Shown: piece after piece, positions 21,139 to 33,500 of the stretch
How positions within the stretch are numbered: the stretch's first letter is position 1
Layout: every line of letters begins with the position of its first letter
Source of the DNA: Platanthera guangdongensis
Taxonomy: Eukaryota; Streptophyta; Magnoliopsida; Asparagales; Orchidaceae
Length of the DNA stretch: 64,000 nucleotides
NCBI GenBank assembly: GCA_039583875.1
Contig: CM077155.1
Location: 5,878,043 to 5,942,042, forward strand
Direction of reading: 5' to 3'
Notes under the pieces: generated by a model
Databases searched by the model: none
What the model saw: only the letters and a program-made list of their open reading frames with translations
What the model was told of the DNA's origin: nothing
Program-made: the position numbers and the translations under genes

Positions 21139-21591
21139 GGTGTCGACATACAAGTTTGGTCTCGAAACTTTGGTGAGCGTGTCGACAGACAATGGCGAAA
21201 TCCTATTTATACCTTTCTAGGATCGAAGATGAAAGGGCGCATCAAGAAACTCAAATTGTGTCGACACGGTTAAAAAGTGTCGACATAGACTTATAATGTC
21301 TCAACAACTATGTGTCGACACAAGTATAGTCAACAGAATATATGTGTCGACACTTGTTCATGTGTCGACACCACTTAACTCGACACTTAGTCGAGACTTT
21401 ACTTGTTTAATTCTGTGTAAAATCTAAGTGTCGACACCACCTTGGTTGTGTCGACACCGACCCTGTATGTGTCGACACTAATTTTCTGAAGTGTCGACAC
21501 CAACTTCCTAGATGTGTCGACACCTTTTCTCTGAAGTGTCGACACCAATTCTCTGTCTCGACACAGACAACTCTGTGTGTCGACACTATTT
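21139..21591. repeat. E2 internal GTGTCGACAC array
   Basis: About 12-16 exact or near-exact copies lie between the end of pol and ORF3. Most are upstream of the internal TATA, and two partial copies are in the leader. Copies often carry an extra C (GTGTCGACACC). Measured spacings are 20, 21, 22, 23 and 22 bp. It is clearly related to the LTR array but is not a simple copy of it, because the spacer sequences differ. Confidence 0.9.
21202..21211 (-). promoter_or_regulatory. Internal TATA box upstream of E2 ORF3
   Basis: TATAAATAGG on the minus strand lies about 100 bp before the ORF3 ATG and just downstream of the internal GTGTCGACAC array. The layout repeats that of the LTR promoter (array, then TATA). 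Confidence 0.6.
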
Positions 21592-21629
21592 TACTTAGCC
21601 ATTTCTGTAAACTTATTCTAAGTTTATCA

Positions 21630-24600
21630 TACCTAATTCAATTTTAAACCTATTGAATTTGGTTTCTTCTAAAGGCTTAGTATACATGTCAGCTAGTTGA
21701 TTATCTGTATTAACATATTCTAGTGAAATATCTTCTTTTTCAACATGTTCCCTTAGAAAATGATATTTTATCTCTATGTGCTTAGTCCTACTATGGGAAA
21801 CAGGATTGTTTGCAATAGATATAGCACTAGTAGAATCACAAAATAGTGGGTTCTACTTACTTGAATACCATAATCTTCAAGCTGATCTTGTATCCATAGA
21901 AGTTGAGCACACCAACTTCCTGCAACCACATATTCTGATTCTGTTGTGGAGGTAGCCACACTTGTTTGCTTCTTGCTACTCCATGATATCAGTCTTCCAC
22001 CTAGGAATTGACAGGTTCCAGTTGTACTCTTTCTATCTTCCTTGCAGCCTGCAAAATCTGCATCTGAATAACCTGTCAGTTCAAAGTCTCCATTCTTAGG
22101 GTACCAAAGGCCTAGATAAGGAGTGCCCTTTAGATATCTCAGAATCCTTTTGACTACTGTCAAATGAGACTCTTTAGGGCATGCTTGGTACCTAGCACAG
22201 ACACATGTAGCATACATGATATCTGGTCTACTTGCAGTCAAATACAATAGGGATCCAACTATCCTTCTATACAAAGTCTCATCTAGAGGTTTCCCTGCAT
22301 CATCTTTGCTAAGAGGCATACTTGACCCCATAGGAGTTTTCATGGTACTGGAAGATTCCATACCATACTTCCTTATTAATTCTAGGGTGAACTTAGACTG
22401 GCATATGGATAAACCATTCTCAGTCTGTCTAACTTGGAGACCCAAGAAGACCTTAAGTTCCCCCATACTGCTCATCTCAAATTGTCCTTGCATAAGTTTT
22501 GCAAACTTCCTGCAAAGACCACTTTCAGTAGACCCAAATATTATGTCATCTACATATATTTGGACTAGAATGATCTTGCCTCTGGATTCCCTAAAGAATA
22601 GAGTCTTGTCTATTTTCCCCCTTGAGAATTTATTCTCAATGAGGAAACTAGACAGGGTTTCATACCAAGCCCTAGGGGCTTGTTTTAACCTATACAAAGC
22701 CTTCCTAAGTCTATAGACATAATTAAGTTGAGTTGAATCAACAAAACCTGATGGTTGTTCCACATAGACCTCTTCTTTCAGATTTCCATTAAGAAAAGCT
22801 GACTTAACATCCATTTGGAATACTTTAAATCCTTGATAGGTTGCATAGGCCAGGAACATCCTTATGGCTTCCAGTCTGGCTACTAGAGAAAAGGTTTGAT
22901 TAAAGTCAATACCTTCTTCCTACCTATATCCCTTAGCAACCAGTCTTACTTTGTTCTTAATAATCACTCCATGTTCATCCATCTTGTTCCTAAAGATCCA
23001 CTTGGTTCTAATTATGTTGTGGTCTTTTGGTTTAGGAACAAGCTCCCAGACTTTGCATCTCTTGAACTGATTTAGCTCCTCTTGCATTGCCTCAATCCAA
23101 TGAGAGTCTAGGATGGCTTCTTCAAATTTCTTTGGCTCTACTTGGGATAGAAAACAGGAGTAGAGTACTGCACTTAGATTTCATCCATCTTAAATGTCTA
23201 CTAGCTGGAGGCAGCCTGGCTTCAGGTTGAACTCCTTCAGCTTCTTCAACTTGCTGCACTCCTTGGTCTTCTTCTGCATCAAGTGCATGTAGTACTCCCC
23301 TGGACAACAGCCATTATCATCTATATGCTGACTTGCAGTAGATCCTTCTTCAATAGTGAGCTTGTCCATCTTCTTGGTCACACCTGTGGAGCTGCAAATA
23401 CTTCTAGACAACTCATTGTTAATAAGTCTAGCTTCATCAAATACTACATGTACTGACTCTTCTACAACTTGAGTAGTCAAGTTGTAGACTCTATAAGCCT
23501 TACTATTGTTGTTGTACCCAACAAAGATCCCCTCTTGGGATTTGGCAGCAAACTTGGTCAAGTAAGACTTTCCATTGTTAAGTATAAAGCACTTATAACC
23601 AAAGATCCTGAAATAGGATAGATTTGGTTTTCTGCCTTTCACAATCTCATAGGGGGTCTTATTGTGGCTCTTGGTGATAGTAGCCCTATTAATTACATGG
23701 CATGCAGTATTAATTGCCTCAGCCCAGAAATATTCTTGGAGAGATGTGTCACTTAATAGGGTTCTACCAGCCTCAATCAAGGTTCTATTTTTCCTTTCTG
23801 CAATGTCATTTTGCTGAGGTGTTCTTGGTGAAGAAAATTCCTGAAATATCCCAAATTCTTCACATAGTTTTGTCATACTATCAAACTGAAATTCAGTACC
23901 ATGGTCACTTCTTATTTTGACCACTGTACTGTCTAACTCATTCTGAATTTGTTTGACAAAACTATAGAAGATACTAGGTGTTTCAGATTTCTGTCTAAGG
24001 AAGAACACCCAGGAAAACCTTGAGTAGTCATCTACAACCACAAATGTGTAGACCTTCCTACCTAGGCTGTGAACTGGCATAGGACCAAAGAGATCCATAT
24101 GCAAGAGGTATAAGTACCTCACAGCATCTTTGTTTTCAATGCTATTAAAGGTGGATCTAGTATGCTTGCCCTTTTGACAAGCTGAACATATCCCATCTTT
24201 AATACACTTAACTTGAGGACCATTCCTCACTAACTCTTTACTATAGAGTTGGCTAATTGTCTTGTAGTTGAGATGGGCTAGCCTCTTGTGCCATTTGACA
24301 CAATGAGAAACTTTCTCATCAGCTACAAGACACACAGGAGAACCATTGTTCTCACACATAATGTCTAGGCAATAGACATTTCTTTTTCTATAACCAGACA
24401 AAATGATCTCTTGATCATTTGATCTCCTGATATGACAACCATCTTTGACAAATGAGATGTCATATCCTAAATCACTCAGCTGACTTATACTAATAAGGTT
24501 ATGTTTCAAACCTTTAACATAAGCCACTTGAGTAATAGTTATAAGATTGCTAGAAATGTTACCAAAACCCTTGATGATTCCTTTTTCAGAACCACCAAAG

Positions 24601-24725
24601 GTGACTTTAGGACCATCCTTGATTGGTGTGAAGTCCTTTAGAAATCCCCTAGTTCCAGTCATGTGCCTGGAACATCCACTGTCCAAGTACCATATTGGGG
24701 CATGGCCACTTGGACTCACTTGCAA
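21630..24725 (-). pseudogene. pol: E2 pol: protease, integrase, reverse transcriptase, RNase H
   Basis: Protease WYLDSGCSRHMTG (about 24,690-24,650), zinc-binding [10 protein letters not shown] (about 24,170), integrase core with [18 protein letters not shown] and AERKNRT (24,110-23,780), [13 protein letters not shown] (about 22,800) and YVDDIIFGS (about 22,560-22,535), and RNase H with STTESEYV (about 21,950). Catalytic motifs are intact. Damage: an indel near 23,290 and a deletion near 23,180 in the integrase-RT linker, TAG at about 22,920 at a Gln codon, and a frameshift near 21,850 in RNase H. It remains in the gag register over most of its length. Confidence 0.9.
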
Positions 24726-24893
24726 AATAGATTAGTTGACCTTAGAACCCAAAGAATTCTTGGGTCCTTTGTGCTGGTTAGTTTGCCTCTTAGCAAAGCT
24801 ACCTATAGATCTTCCAACAGGCGGTTTGCTACTCATCTTGGCACTAGAATTGTGCCAACAGTCTATAGTAAAGTGGCCTACCTTACCACAACA

Positions 24894-26768
24894 TCAGCAC
24901 TCAAATCTATTGTATCTTTGCTTAGGTACATCCCTAGCTGTTCTACCTACAACAGGCTTGTTGAGTACTGGGGCTTTGCCCTTAGACTTGGACTTTACAG
25001 TCCTGGCAGGGTTAGTAAACCCCAATCCAGTTTTACCCTCGTGAGGTATAAACACATCTATCAAAGGTAGAACTGATTTTGGTTTAGAGAACCTTGCAAC
25101 TATATCTCTCTCATTCTGAATACTAATCTCCAGATTTCTGATTTGATCATTCTTGAATGTTATAGTCCCCATCTGAATAACAGTTATGTTCTTCAGTCTG
25201 GCTATTTCATTTAAATTTTGATCAATTAGCTTCTCAAAATCAGTTGCAGCCTCTTTGAGACTAGCAATTTCCTTAGCCTGACTCTTGGCCAAGGATTTGA
25301 TTTTCTTAAAAGCTTGCAACAGAACTCTATATTCATCAATCAACTGATGAATATCCCCTTCAGATTCAGATCCACTAGCATCACTTGATGCAGATGTAAC
25401 TGAATCTGAACTAGCCCTAGAAATTGAACTTAAAGAACAATTTTGTACCTTACTAGGTCCAGGCTGATCCTGGATTTTGTCACCTTCTGACAATGCCATC
25501 AGTCCTTGGCACTGATTGTCCTCTTGTTCATATATAGAGTTCATTAGCTGGATGAACTCCTCTTCCTCTTCTTCAGCAAACAGTCCTATATAAGCTTCAG
25601 CTTCTGACTCAGTTTCTGAAGAAGACATGTCTGACAGGCCTTTGTCCTTCTTGGCAACAAAGGACCTTTCCTTCTTGCCCATGAATTGAGTCTTTTTCTT
25701 ATCTGTTGACCCTTTCCTTTTCTCTGGACAGTCTGCAATAACATGTCCTTGCTTGTTACAGCAATAACATACAATTTTTGATAAAGTTGCTTTTCTTGAC
25801 TTGGGATTTCTCCTGTCTTTCTTTGATGACTTCTTGTTCTGATAATAGTCATCTTTTCCCTATGAAGTGGATGGCTTTGACCTCCACTGTTTCTTTTTTA
25901 GAAACTTCTGAAAGTGTCTAGTGAAAGCTGCAAAGTCCTCATCACTCTCACTGCTTTCAGACTTTCTGCTTTCTGAATCATCTGACTCGGTCTCAGCAAC
26001 CTTTGGAGGTGAAGATGGAGACTTACTTTTGTATTTCCTGGTGGCTTCTGTCTTGAATGCCACAACTCTTTATTTATGCTCAATTCTTGTAGTCTTCTCC
26101 TCTTCTTTCCTTACCATCAGCTGCATCTCATAGGATAACAGCTTTCCAAACAAAGTTGGAGGAGGAATATCTGCTAACTTGGCCATTTCCCTAATGACAC
26201 AGATCTTGGTGTCCCAGTACTTTGTTAGGGACCTCAAGAACTTATCATTCAGCTTATAATTGTTGAATTCTCTTCCATAGGACATCAACTCATTGACAAT
26301 CCTATAGAATTTCTTATAGCATTCTGTTATGCTATCAGACCTGCCTTGTCTGAAGCTCTCATATTCTTGGTTTAACAAAGACTTTCTGTCCTGTCTCACT
26401 TCTTCTGAACCCTCCATATACACTATCAGAGTATCCCACATCTCCTTAGATGTCTTACATTGTATCAAGTTCTGAAATGTAGCATCATCTATGGCACTTA
26501 TAATGATATTCTAAGCCCTCTTGTCCATGGTGGCCAGAATAATCTCATCTTTTGTCATTTCAGAAAAGTCTTTAGGTGTTCTCTGATTTGCATCTAAGAC
26601 TGATACCTTCATAGGCACATATGGCCCTTCTTTAACTGTGATATATATTCTAGGTTCTGAGGCTTCCATAAATAGTCTCACCCTTTCTTTACAGATGCCA
26701 AAAATCTCCTTTCTACATATTGGCAACTTCATGGATCCAAGTTCCTTATGATTCTCTGTTGAACCCAT
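24894..26768 (-). pseudogene. gag: E2 gag
   Basis: Begins MGSTENHKELGSMKLPICRK at 26,768 and remains in one frame. In-frame stops lie at 26,511-26,513, 26,070-26,072 and 25,860-25,862, and a TGA at 24,894-24,896 hits the second zinc knuckle where E1 has Trp. An indel near 25,700-25,850 disrupts the first knuckle region. Coiled-coil and Asp/Glu/Ser-rich segments are as in E1. The gag-pol junction (about 24,733) again has an in-frame TAA. Confidence 0.85.
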
Positions 26769-26857
26769 TTTCTTGATTTTCTTGATTCTTCACTTTAATT
26801 ATACTGAATCTGCCAACAGGATCTACTCAGACAGTTATGTCCTTTTTGAGTAACCTG

Positions 26858-26869
26858 GCTCTGATACCA
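26858..26869 (-). other. E2 primer binding site (tRNA-Met)
   Basis: TGGTATCAGAGC on the minus strand, two bases from the LTR end; perfect match to the consensus. Confidence 0.93.
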
Positions 26870-26871
26870 CT

Positions 26872-28963
26872 TGAAAGAAATTGTACCTAAACACCTAGAG
26901 GGGCGGGGGTGAATAGGTGACTTAATCTTTTTAAACTTTTATGCAGATTATATCACAGAGTTGTAACTACTTTTTCACAGCAATCAATCAGCAATCACAG
27001 AATAAAGCATGCACACAATGAACACGCAGATTTATAGTTGTTCCCCGAGGTTTGGGTACATCCACTTTTCCCCTTCGCATATCTAATAGTGTACTAGATT
27101 CGGCCAAACTCCTCCACTAGTCCTCAGATCCTCAGATCTTACACTCAGAACCCCAACTAGGTTCCTACAGCTCAGGCCCAAGGCCCTACAACTCAGTCTT
27201 CACAAAGACCTACACTCAGCCTTCAACAAGGCCTACACTCAGCCACAAGGCCTACACTCAGCCACAACAGGCCTACACTTAGAGAAATAGATCTCCTACA
27301 CTCAGGCACACAGGCCCTACCACTCAGCCTTTATAATTACAGGCTTACGACTCAGATCCCTAAGGATCCTACAAGAAATTTAGAACACAAAGTATATACA
27401 TACAACTCTGAATAAGAGAGAAGAGTTGATAGGTTCTTGATGAGTTCTTGAAAGAACTCTGCTGAGATCAACCTCACTTGGCTTTCTTCAAAGCTTCTTG
27501 AATGTAGAACACAATAGGATTGATTCTCTGCAGCTGATCTTCAATCACTGCAACTTAAGATTCAGAACTAGGTCTGAACCCTTCTTCACAGCCTGGTTCC
27601 AACGGCTGTCTTCTTGGAAGGAGCTCTCTCTCTCCAACTACTTAGATCTTCTGATCACTTCAACTGATTTGTGTTAATCTGTGTGGAATCATCTTCTTCT
27701 GTTGACAGAATAAGCCTATATATAGGCCTTCTTCATGGTGACCGGTTGATCCGGTTCCTAACAGCTTTCTAACAACTCTGACAGTTGCAGTAGACCGGCT
27801 GGAATGGCAGCTGTCAAGTCATCCAGTCACTTCTTGAAATATCTGTAACTGTCTGAAAGTGTCGAGACATTCTGTCTTTAAGTGTCGACACTTATAGACT
27901 AAGTGTCGACACAAGTAGACTAAGTGTCGACACTAGCCTTCAAGGTGTCGACACAACTCCTTGTGTTGTAGATTTTACTTCTCAACACTGCTTCTTCATC
28001 ATGTGTCGACACTGATATTGTGTGTCGACACAACTCCTTGTTCTTCAGTACTTAATTGAATTCTTGTAAATATCGACACAACTCCTTTGTGTCGACACAT
28101 CTTCTTGTGTTGAACTTGTTCAGTGTCGACACATCTTTTTGGTGTCGACACATGCCTTCTGTGTTGATACTTGCTGGGTGTCGACACTTCTCCTTGTGTC
28201 GACACATTCTTCTTCTGTTGAGACTTTGGCTGAGTGTCGACACATCTTCTTTGTGTCGACACTTGTACTTAGAATTTGTTGAACTTTGCTGCGTGTCGAC
28301 ACAGCCTCCTAGTGTCGACACTTTCTTCATGTACTGAGTCTTCTGCTGTGTGTCGACACATTCTTTATTATGTCGACACTTACTTCATGTGTTGAGTCTT
28401 CTGCTGTGTGTCGACACATTCTTCATTATATCGACACTTATACTTAGACTCTGCTGAAATTTGCTGAGTGTCGACACAGCCTCCAAGTGTCGACACTTTC
28501 TGATGTAGACAAAGTTCCTCTAGGTGTCGACACTACTGCTAAGTGACGACACAACTTCACTGGAATTTTCTTTATTGAGTGTCGACAAAAACTGTATGTG
28601 TCGACACTTTCTGTCTGGTGTCGACTCTGCATCCCTGGTGTCGACACAACTTCTCCAAGTGTCGACACAAGTACTCCAAGTGTCGACACAAGTACTCCAA
28701 GTGTCGACACTGCTTGTCTGGGTGTCGACACAAGTCTTCTTAAGTGTCGACACTTTCCTTCTGGGTGTCGACACAAGTCTTCTTAAGTGTCGACACTTTC
28801 CTTCTGGGTGTCGACTCATGGACTTCGAAACTTTTCAGCTTTCCCTGCAAATACTTAATCTGCACAAGGCAACTCAAAAATACATCAAATACATTTTGAT
28901 GTATATCATTGAGTAGGGTGAGGCTTCTTCAAATCAGGTACATTTATTCCAATGTACCCAACA
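26872..28963 (-). repeat. E2 5' LTR (2,092 bp)
   Basis: TGAAAG (26,872) to CCCAACA (28,963). Same modules as the left LTR: hairpin A 26,892-26,919, hairpin B 27,046-27,066 with a stem change, minisatellite about 27,180-27,350, TATA 27,715-27,726, palindrome array 27,882-28,818. The two LTRs differ in copy order and number near 28,640-28,700, which shows local repeat turnover since insertion. Confidence 0.95.
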
Positions 28964-30590
28964 TAGACACACAGAAGGAGATAAACATCAGGCAGAGATG
29001 ATGGGTGGAGTTTCTTTTGGACTACCAATGCACCATGCACTACCATCCCGAGAAGGGAAACGTGGTTGCAAATGCTCTGAGCCGAAGAGCGAGTACACCA
29101 GGGGTAGGCCCGCAGCTGATGGCCTTGGAGTTTGCAGAGTTGTTCAAGAAGATGCAAATATCACTAGTGTCTGAGGGTGACCCGGAGCTTTATACGGAGT
29201 ACCTGGTATCGATGACTGCCACTGATGACATTCAGGACCGCATCCGATATGGGCAGAGGCTGCGTGCGAGAGCGGAGCTGATATTTAGTGCCTTGGAGGA
29301 AGGAACGACAGGGGATTATTCCTTTAGGGATGGACTCCTATGCTTCAGAGGCAGGGTCTACATACCGGCACGCGGCCAAATATGGGAGGACATCTTGACA
29401 GAGGCTCAGTGCAGCAGATACTTGGTGCACCCGGGAATCACCAAGATGACAGCAGATTTGAAGAGGACAATGTTCTAGCCAGGCATGAAGAAAGACATCA
29501 CGTATTTTGTGACGCATTGCGAGTCTTGCCAACTCGTAAAGGCTGAGTGCAGGAATCTGGCCAGTTTGCTACGGCCACTTCCGGTGTCGGAGTGGAAGTT
29601 CGAGGATATAGCAATGGATTTCATACATGGGCTACCCCGGTCTCGTACGGGGAATGACTCGATCTGGGTGATAGTGGACAGGCTAACGAAGGTGGCCAGA
29701 TTTATTCCAGTGGCGAAGGACTCTCGGGTCAGGGTATTAGTACAGATGTTCATCGAGCAGTTTGTGCGCTATCATGGAGTACCTAGGATTATCGTTTCGG
29801 ATCGGGATGGGCGGTTTACGTCCAAGGAGTAGAGGACAGTTTAGGCCCGTTTGGGTTCTCGGTTGACATTTAGCACAACTTTTCATCCTCAGACCGATGG
29901 ACAGACGAGCGCACCAACCGTACTTTGGAAGATATTCTGCGCCTATATATCTTAGACCGCGGCAAGCCTTGGGAGGGATTGCTGCTGCCGATCGAGTTTT
30001 CGTACAACAACATCCATCAGTCCAGTATAGGCATGGCCCCTTACGAGGCATTGTATGGACGGAGGTGCAGGACCCCACTATAATGGATTCAGGATGAGGA
30101 TCCTCAGGCACTCGACTCGGAGATTGTGGAGGATACTGATGCTCAGGTCAGGTTGATCCGGGACAGGATGCTGGAAGCCCAGAGCAGGCAGGCCAAATAT
30201 TATGAGGCGAGGCATCATCAGGTGGAGTTCCTGGTGGGAGACCGAGTCTTCTTGAAGATACGGCCGATGCATGGGGTCTCGTGGGTTCGCGGGTGGAAGA
30301 AGCTCAGTCCGAGATATATGGGGCCCTACAGGATCTTGGAGTGGATCGACTCCTTGGCTTATAGACTTGAGCTACCGTCAGAGTTAGCGGGATTGCATGA
30401 TGTCTTCCACATCTCCTCACTACGGAGGGCTCTACTACGCCCCGAGCAGCTTATTTCCACAGCTGACAGTCCTGTGGCCTCAGATTGATCAGTCAGCTTG
30501 GAGCCGATCAGGATCGATGACATGGCAGTGCGGGTCTTACGACGTAAGAAGGTCCCGCTAGTCAAGGTTATGTGGAGAAACCTTGTGTAG
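28964..30590 (+). pseudogene. pol: E4 RNase H end, integrase and chromodomain
   Basis: Continues the gypsy reading after E2. It holds the RNase H tail (HYHPEKGNVVANALSRRA), integrase zinc-binding (HPGITKM … CESCQLVK, 29,430-29,540), integrase core with Asp in IAMDFIHGL (about 29,612) and VSDRDGRF (about 29,790), then a frame change near 29,900 that obscures the third acidic residue. The C-terminal SH3-like part (VGDRVFLKI … SPRYMGPYRI … YRLELP … LHDVFHISSL) and a chromodomain-like end (VLRRKKVPLVKVMWRN, then EEHIWEP) follow at 30,225-30,640. Stops are mostly TAG at Gln or Trp positions. The chromodomain in relatives directs integration to marked chromatin. Confidence 0.87.
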
Positions 30591-33500
30591 GAGGAGCATA
30601 TATGGGAGCCACAGGACTTGATGCTGTAAAAGTACTCGGAGCTCTTCGAGTCACGTATACCTTAAACTTTAGGGATGTTACAAGTTTTATTTATTCCGTA
30701 GAAACCCCCGTATGCTTAACCTTAATTTCGGGGACAAAAACTGTTTTATATATAGTGGGATTTGTAACATCCCATTTCCAACTAGACCCCTAGGAGTGGT
30801 TTTGTCATGACTAGGTCATGACAAAAGCCTAGGAAGCCCAATAAGATCAAGTGAGCTTAGGTATGAAGTTGGAAATCACCATGGTCTGCAAATAGTAGAA
30901 TTCTAAACAATAGTTTAGGAGGACCATAGGGCTTCACCATGACTCCATGACCCCACCAAAACATCCCTAACCCAGTAAGGGGTCCATTAGAGCCATAAGG
31001 ATCCATTAGGGTCAACTCAAAGTGGTCAAATTGACCCAAGTCCACCATAACCCATAATTGGACAAGGTGCCCTAACTAAGGGCAATTGTCCTCTAATATG
31101 CCCAATTAACCATACCTAGACCTTTCCAAGCCCTAAGGGAGGCCAATGGGTCACCAAGGACCCATTGGAGTCAATCAAAGAGATTAAGTTGACCCAAGTC
31201 AACCCTACCCCTAAAATGGTCAAAATGCCCCAACTAAGGATCAAGTGACTACCAAGGTGCCCAACCAACCCTACCAAAGCCTTCCTAGAGCTTAGGGGAG
31301 GGCAATGGGTCACCAGGGACCCATTGGAGTCAACCCAAATAGTCATGTTGACAAAGGTCAACTCTATTCTAGTGTTAGGTCAAATTAGCCCAAATGGGCT
31401 AACCCAAGCTCAAACCCATTTCCCCCAATTGGGCTAACCTCATTTTTATTATTAATATGAGTTAGTTGGCTGCAATAGGCTGGAGGAGACATCAAAATTC
31501 GGCCATGGTGAGTAGGAGAAAAAAATCTCCATTTTTTCCTTTAATGGAAGAGAGAGAAAGTGAGGAGTGAAGGCCATTCATGGCTTGGAAGGCCAAAGGC
31601 CCTCTCTTCTTGCTGGAATCTTCCTCCCTGGTCAGTTAGGGGAAGATTAAGGGACTTTCCAGACCTTTCCAGTGGCTGGGTGTTGTGAATCTACCTTGGC
31701 CAAAGTTGAATTTTCATGGCCATTAATGGCTTTGAAGCAATGCCCCTTCACATACCTCAGCTGGCCCCTTTATCATCTTCATAGCATCATAAGCAGTGGA
31801 TTTAGGCCTTTACATTGCTGCTTTTTCTTAAGGATAGAGATCTGGAGGTGGAAGCTTTTGGAGCTCGGCGGCCATGGCGCACGACCACCAAACTAGTCGG
31901 CAAGCACGGTTGAAGGTCCTCCTCTACTCCTCTCTTCGTGGGCTAGATCTTTAGATATTTTAGGACAGAAATTGGTCTCAATTGAGCCTGATTGGGAGAG
32001 AGAAATTTCAGAATTTCTATGGTTTTTCAACCTTTTGGGTTCGCCATAAACCACCACTCCGGCGGTCGTGCCGCCGCCCGATGATAGCCCCCAACTCAAC
32101 AAAGGTGGTGGCGGTGGTGGCCGGCCAGGGAGGTGGCCGGGTGGCCGAGAAAATGACTTGAAGTAAGCTCCATGTCGGTCTGATCCCAGCCCTTGGCTGG
32201 AGGAAGTAGATGACCAGGTGCCCCATGATTTTGCTTTAAGATCCGTGCTGGATCAGATTTTAATAATTCCTGTTTCTATTAATTTCTACCTCATTTGTGG
32301 GCTGTTTTTAAATTAAATATTAAAAATACTTAGGGGTTGTTTCAGAAAAAGTCTTCAACATGAAAATTGTAGCTCTATGAGTCTGTTAATTTAAAATTGA
32401 TTCGAACCTATTTGGGCAAGTGGTTTGACCACAACACCCATTTTGATGAGGACTATACCTAGGCTAGACCAGAGACTATTTTGAGTGACCCCATCAATCC
32501 AGCCATCCAAATGACTTGAAATTTTAGATGGGGGTCATTCTTACCCATGCCCAGAACATATACAAAATTGGGAATTTTTGGAAAAACGTTTCCTAACGTT
32601 TTTGTAGAAATTTAATAAATACTTTAGGAATTATTTAAAAGGTCCAATTACCTCTAAACCCTCCAAAATTTTGGTGAGTGGTCCATGGGGTCTTCATAAG
32701 GCTCTGGTTAAAATTTCATCTCATTTGGAGATGGTTTGAGTTGAAATCATGCAACCCTACCCTTGCCATAATAAGGCTATTTAGGTCAAATGGTGCACTT
32801 TGAGTTTTGAGTGGCCAAATACTCTCAACAGAGGTTGAAATTGGGGCCACTGACTTGGCATGACTTTTATCACCATCCTATGGAAGATGGGATAGATGGG
32901 ACTAGATTTGCCTTAGGACCTAAGGCCAAATGCTAAGGAGGGGCTTTTGTGTCTTGTGAAGGGCATGAAGTCAAAAGATCTTATATGGACTTGAGACATT
33001 GTAGAGCGAGAACTAGAGTAGCTAAAACCCCCTGGTAAAATTCTTAAGGGATTTGGGAATGGGTAGGACCCTATAAACCCTAACCCTAGTTTAGAGCACA
33101 CAACTTGTAGAGATAGAATAGGTTACTAAAACTCATTGAACAGTGATGAAAATTGGGTAGAGTAGTCTTAGGGTCAGTAGGAGCCTCTGGAAATTATTGT
33201 AGGGTGTTTGGAAAATAATAACTTATACTTGTAGTTAAAATTTCCAAGTTGCCCCTAAGGATGATTGTGATAAATCATGGTTAAACTAGCTTCAAATGTT
33301 ATGAAACATGGTCAGTGAGGATTTATGATCATACTATAGCCATGGTAAAGTTTGTGTAAGTTTTGGATAATATTGTAAGGTACTTCTCTATTTAATTCAA
33401 TTTATTTTATTTATATTGAATTGATTAATTAAGGGCTTAAATATTGCTGAAGAGTTGAGAAACTTTGGATTTTATGTTCAATAGTAATATTATGTTTATC

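Larger units (their letters stand above)
15894..28963 (-). mobile_element. E2: complete SIRE-type copia element (13.07 kb)
   Basis: Full-length minus-strand element with two LTRs of about 2.09 kb, primer site, gag, pol, an internal palindrome array with TATA, ORF3 and polypurine tract. The flanking five bases are TAGGC (15,889-15,893) and TAGAC (28,964-28,968), a target duplication with one mismatch. The left LTR begins CGAAAG, a one-base change from TGAAAG. All coding parts stay largely in one register but carry several in-frame stops and at least two indels, so it is probably dead but not old. Confidence 0.95.
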
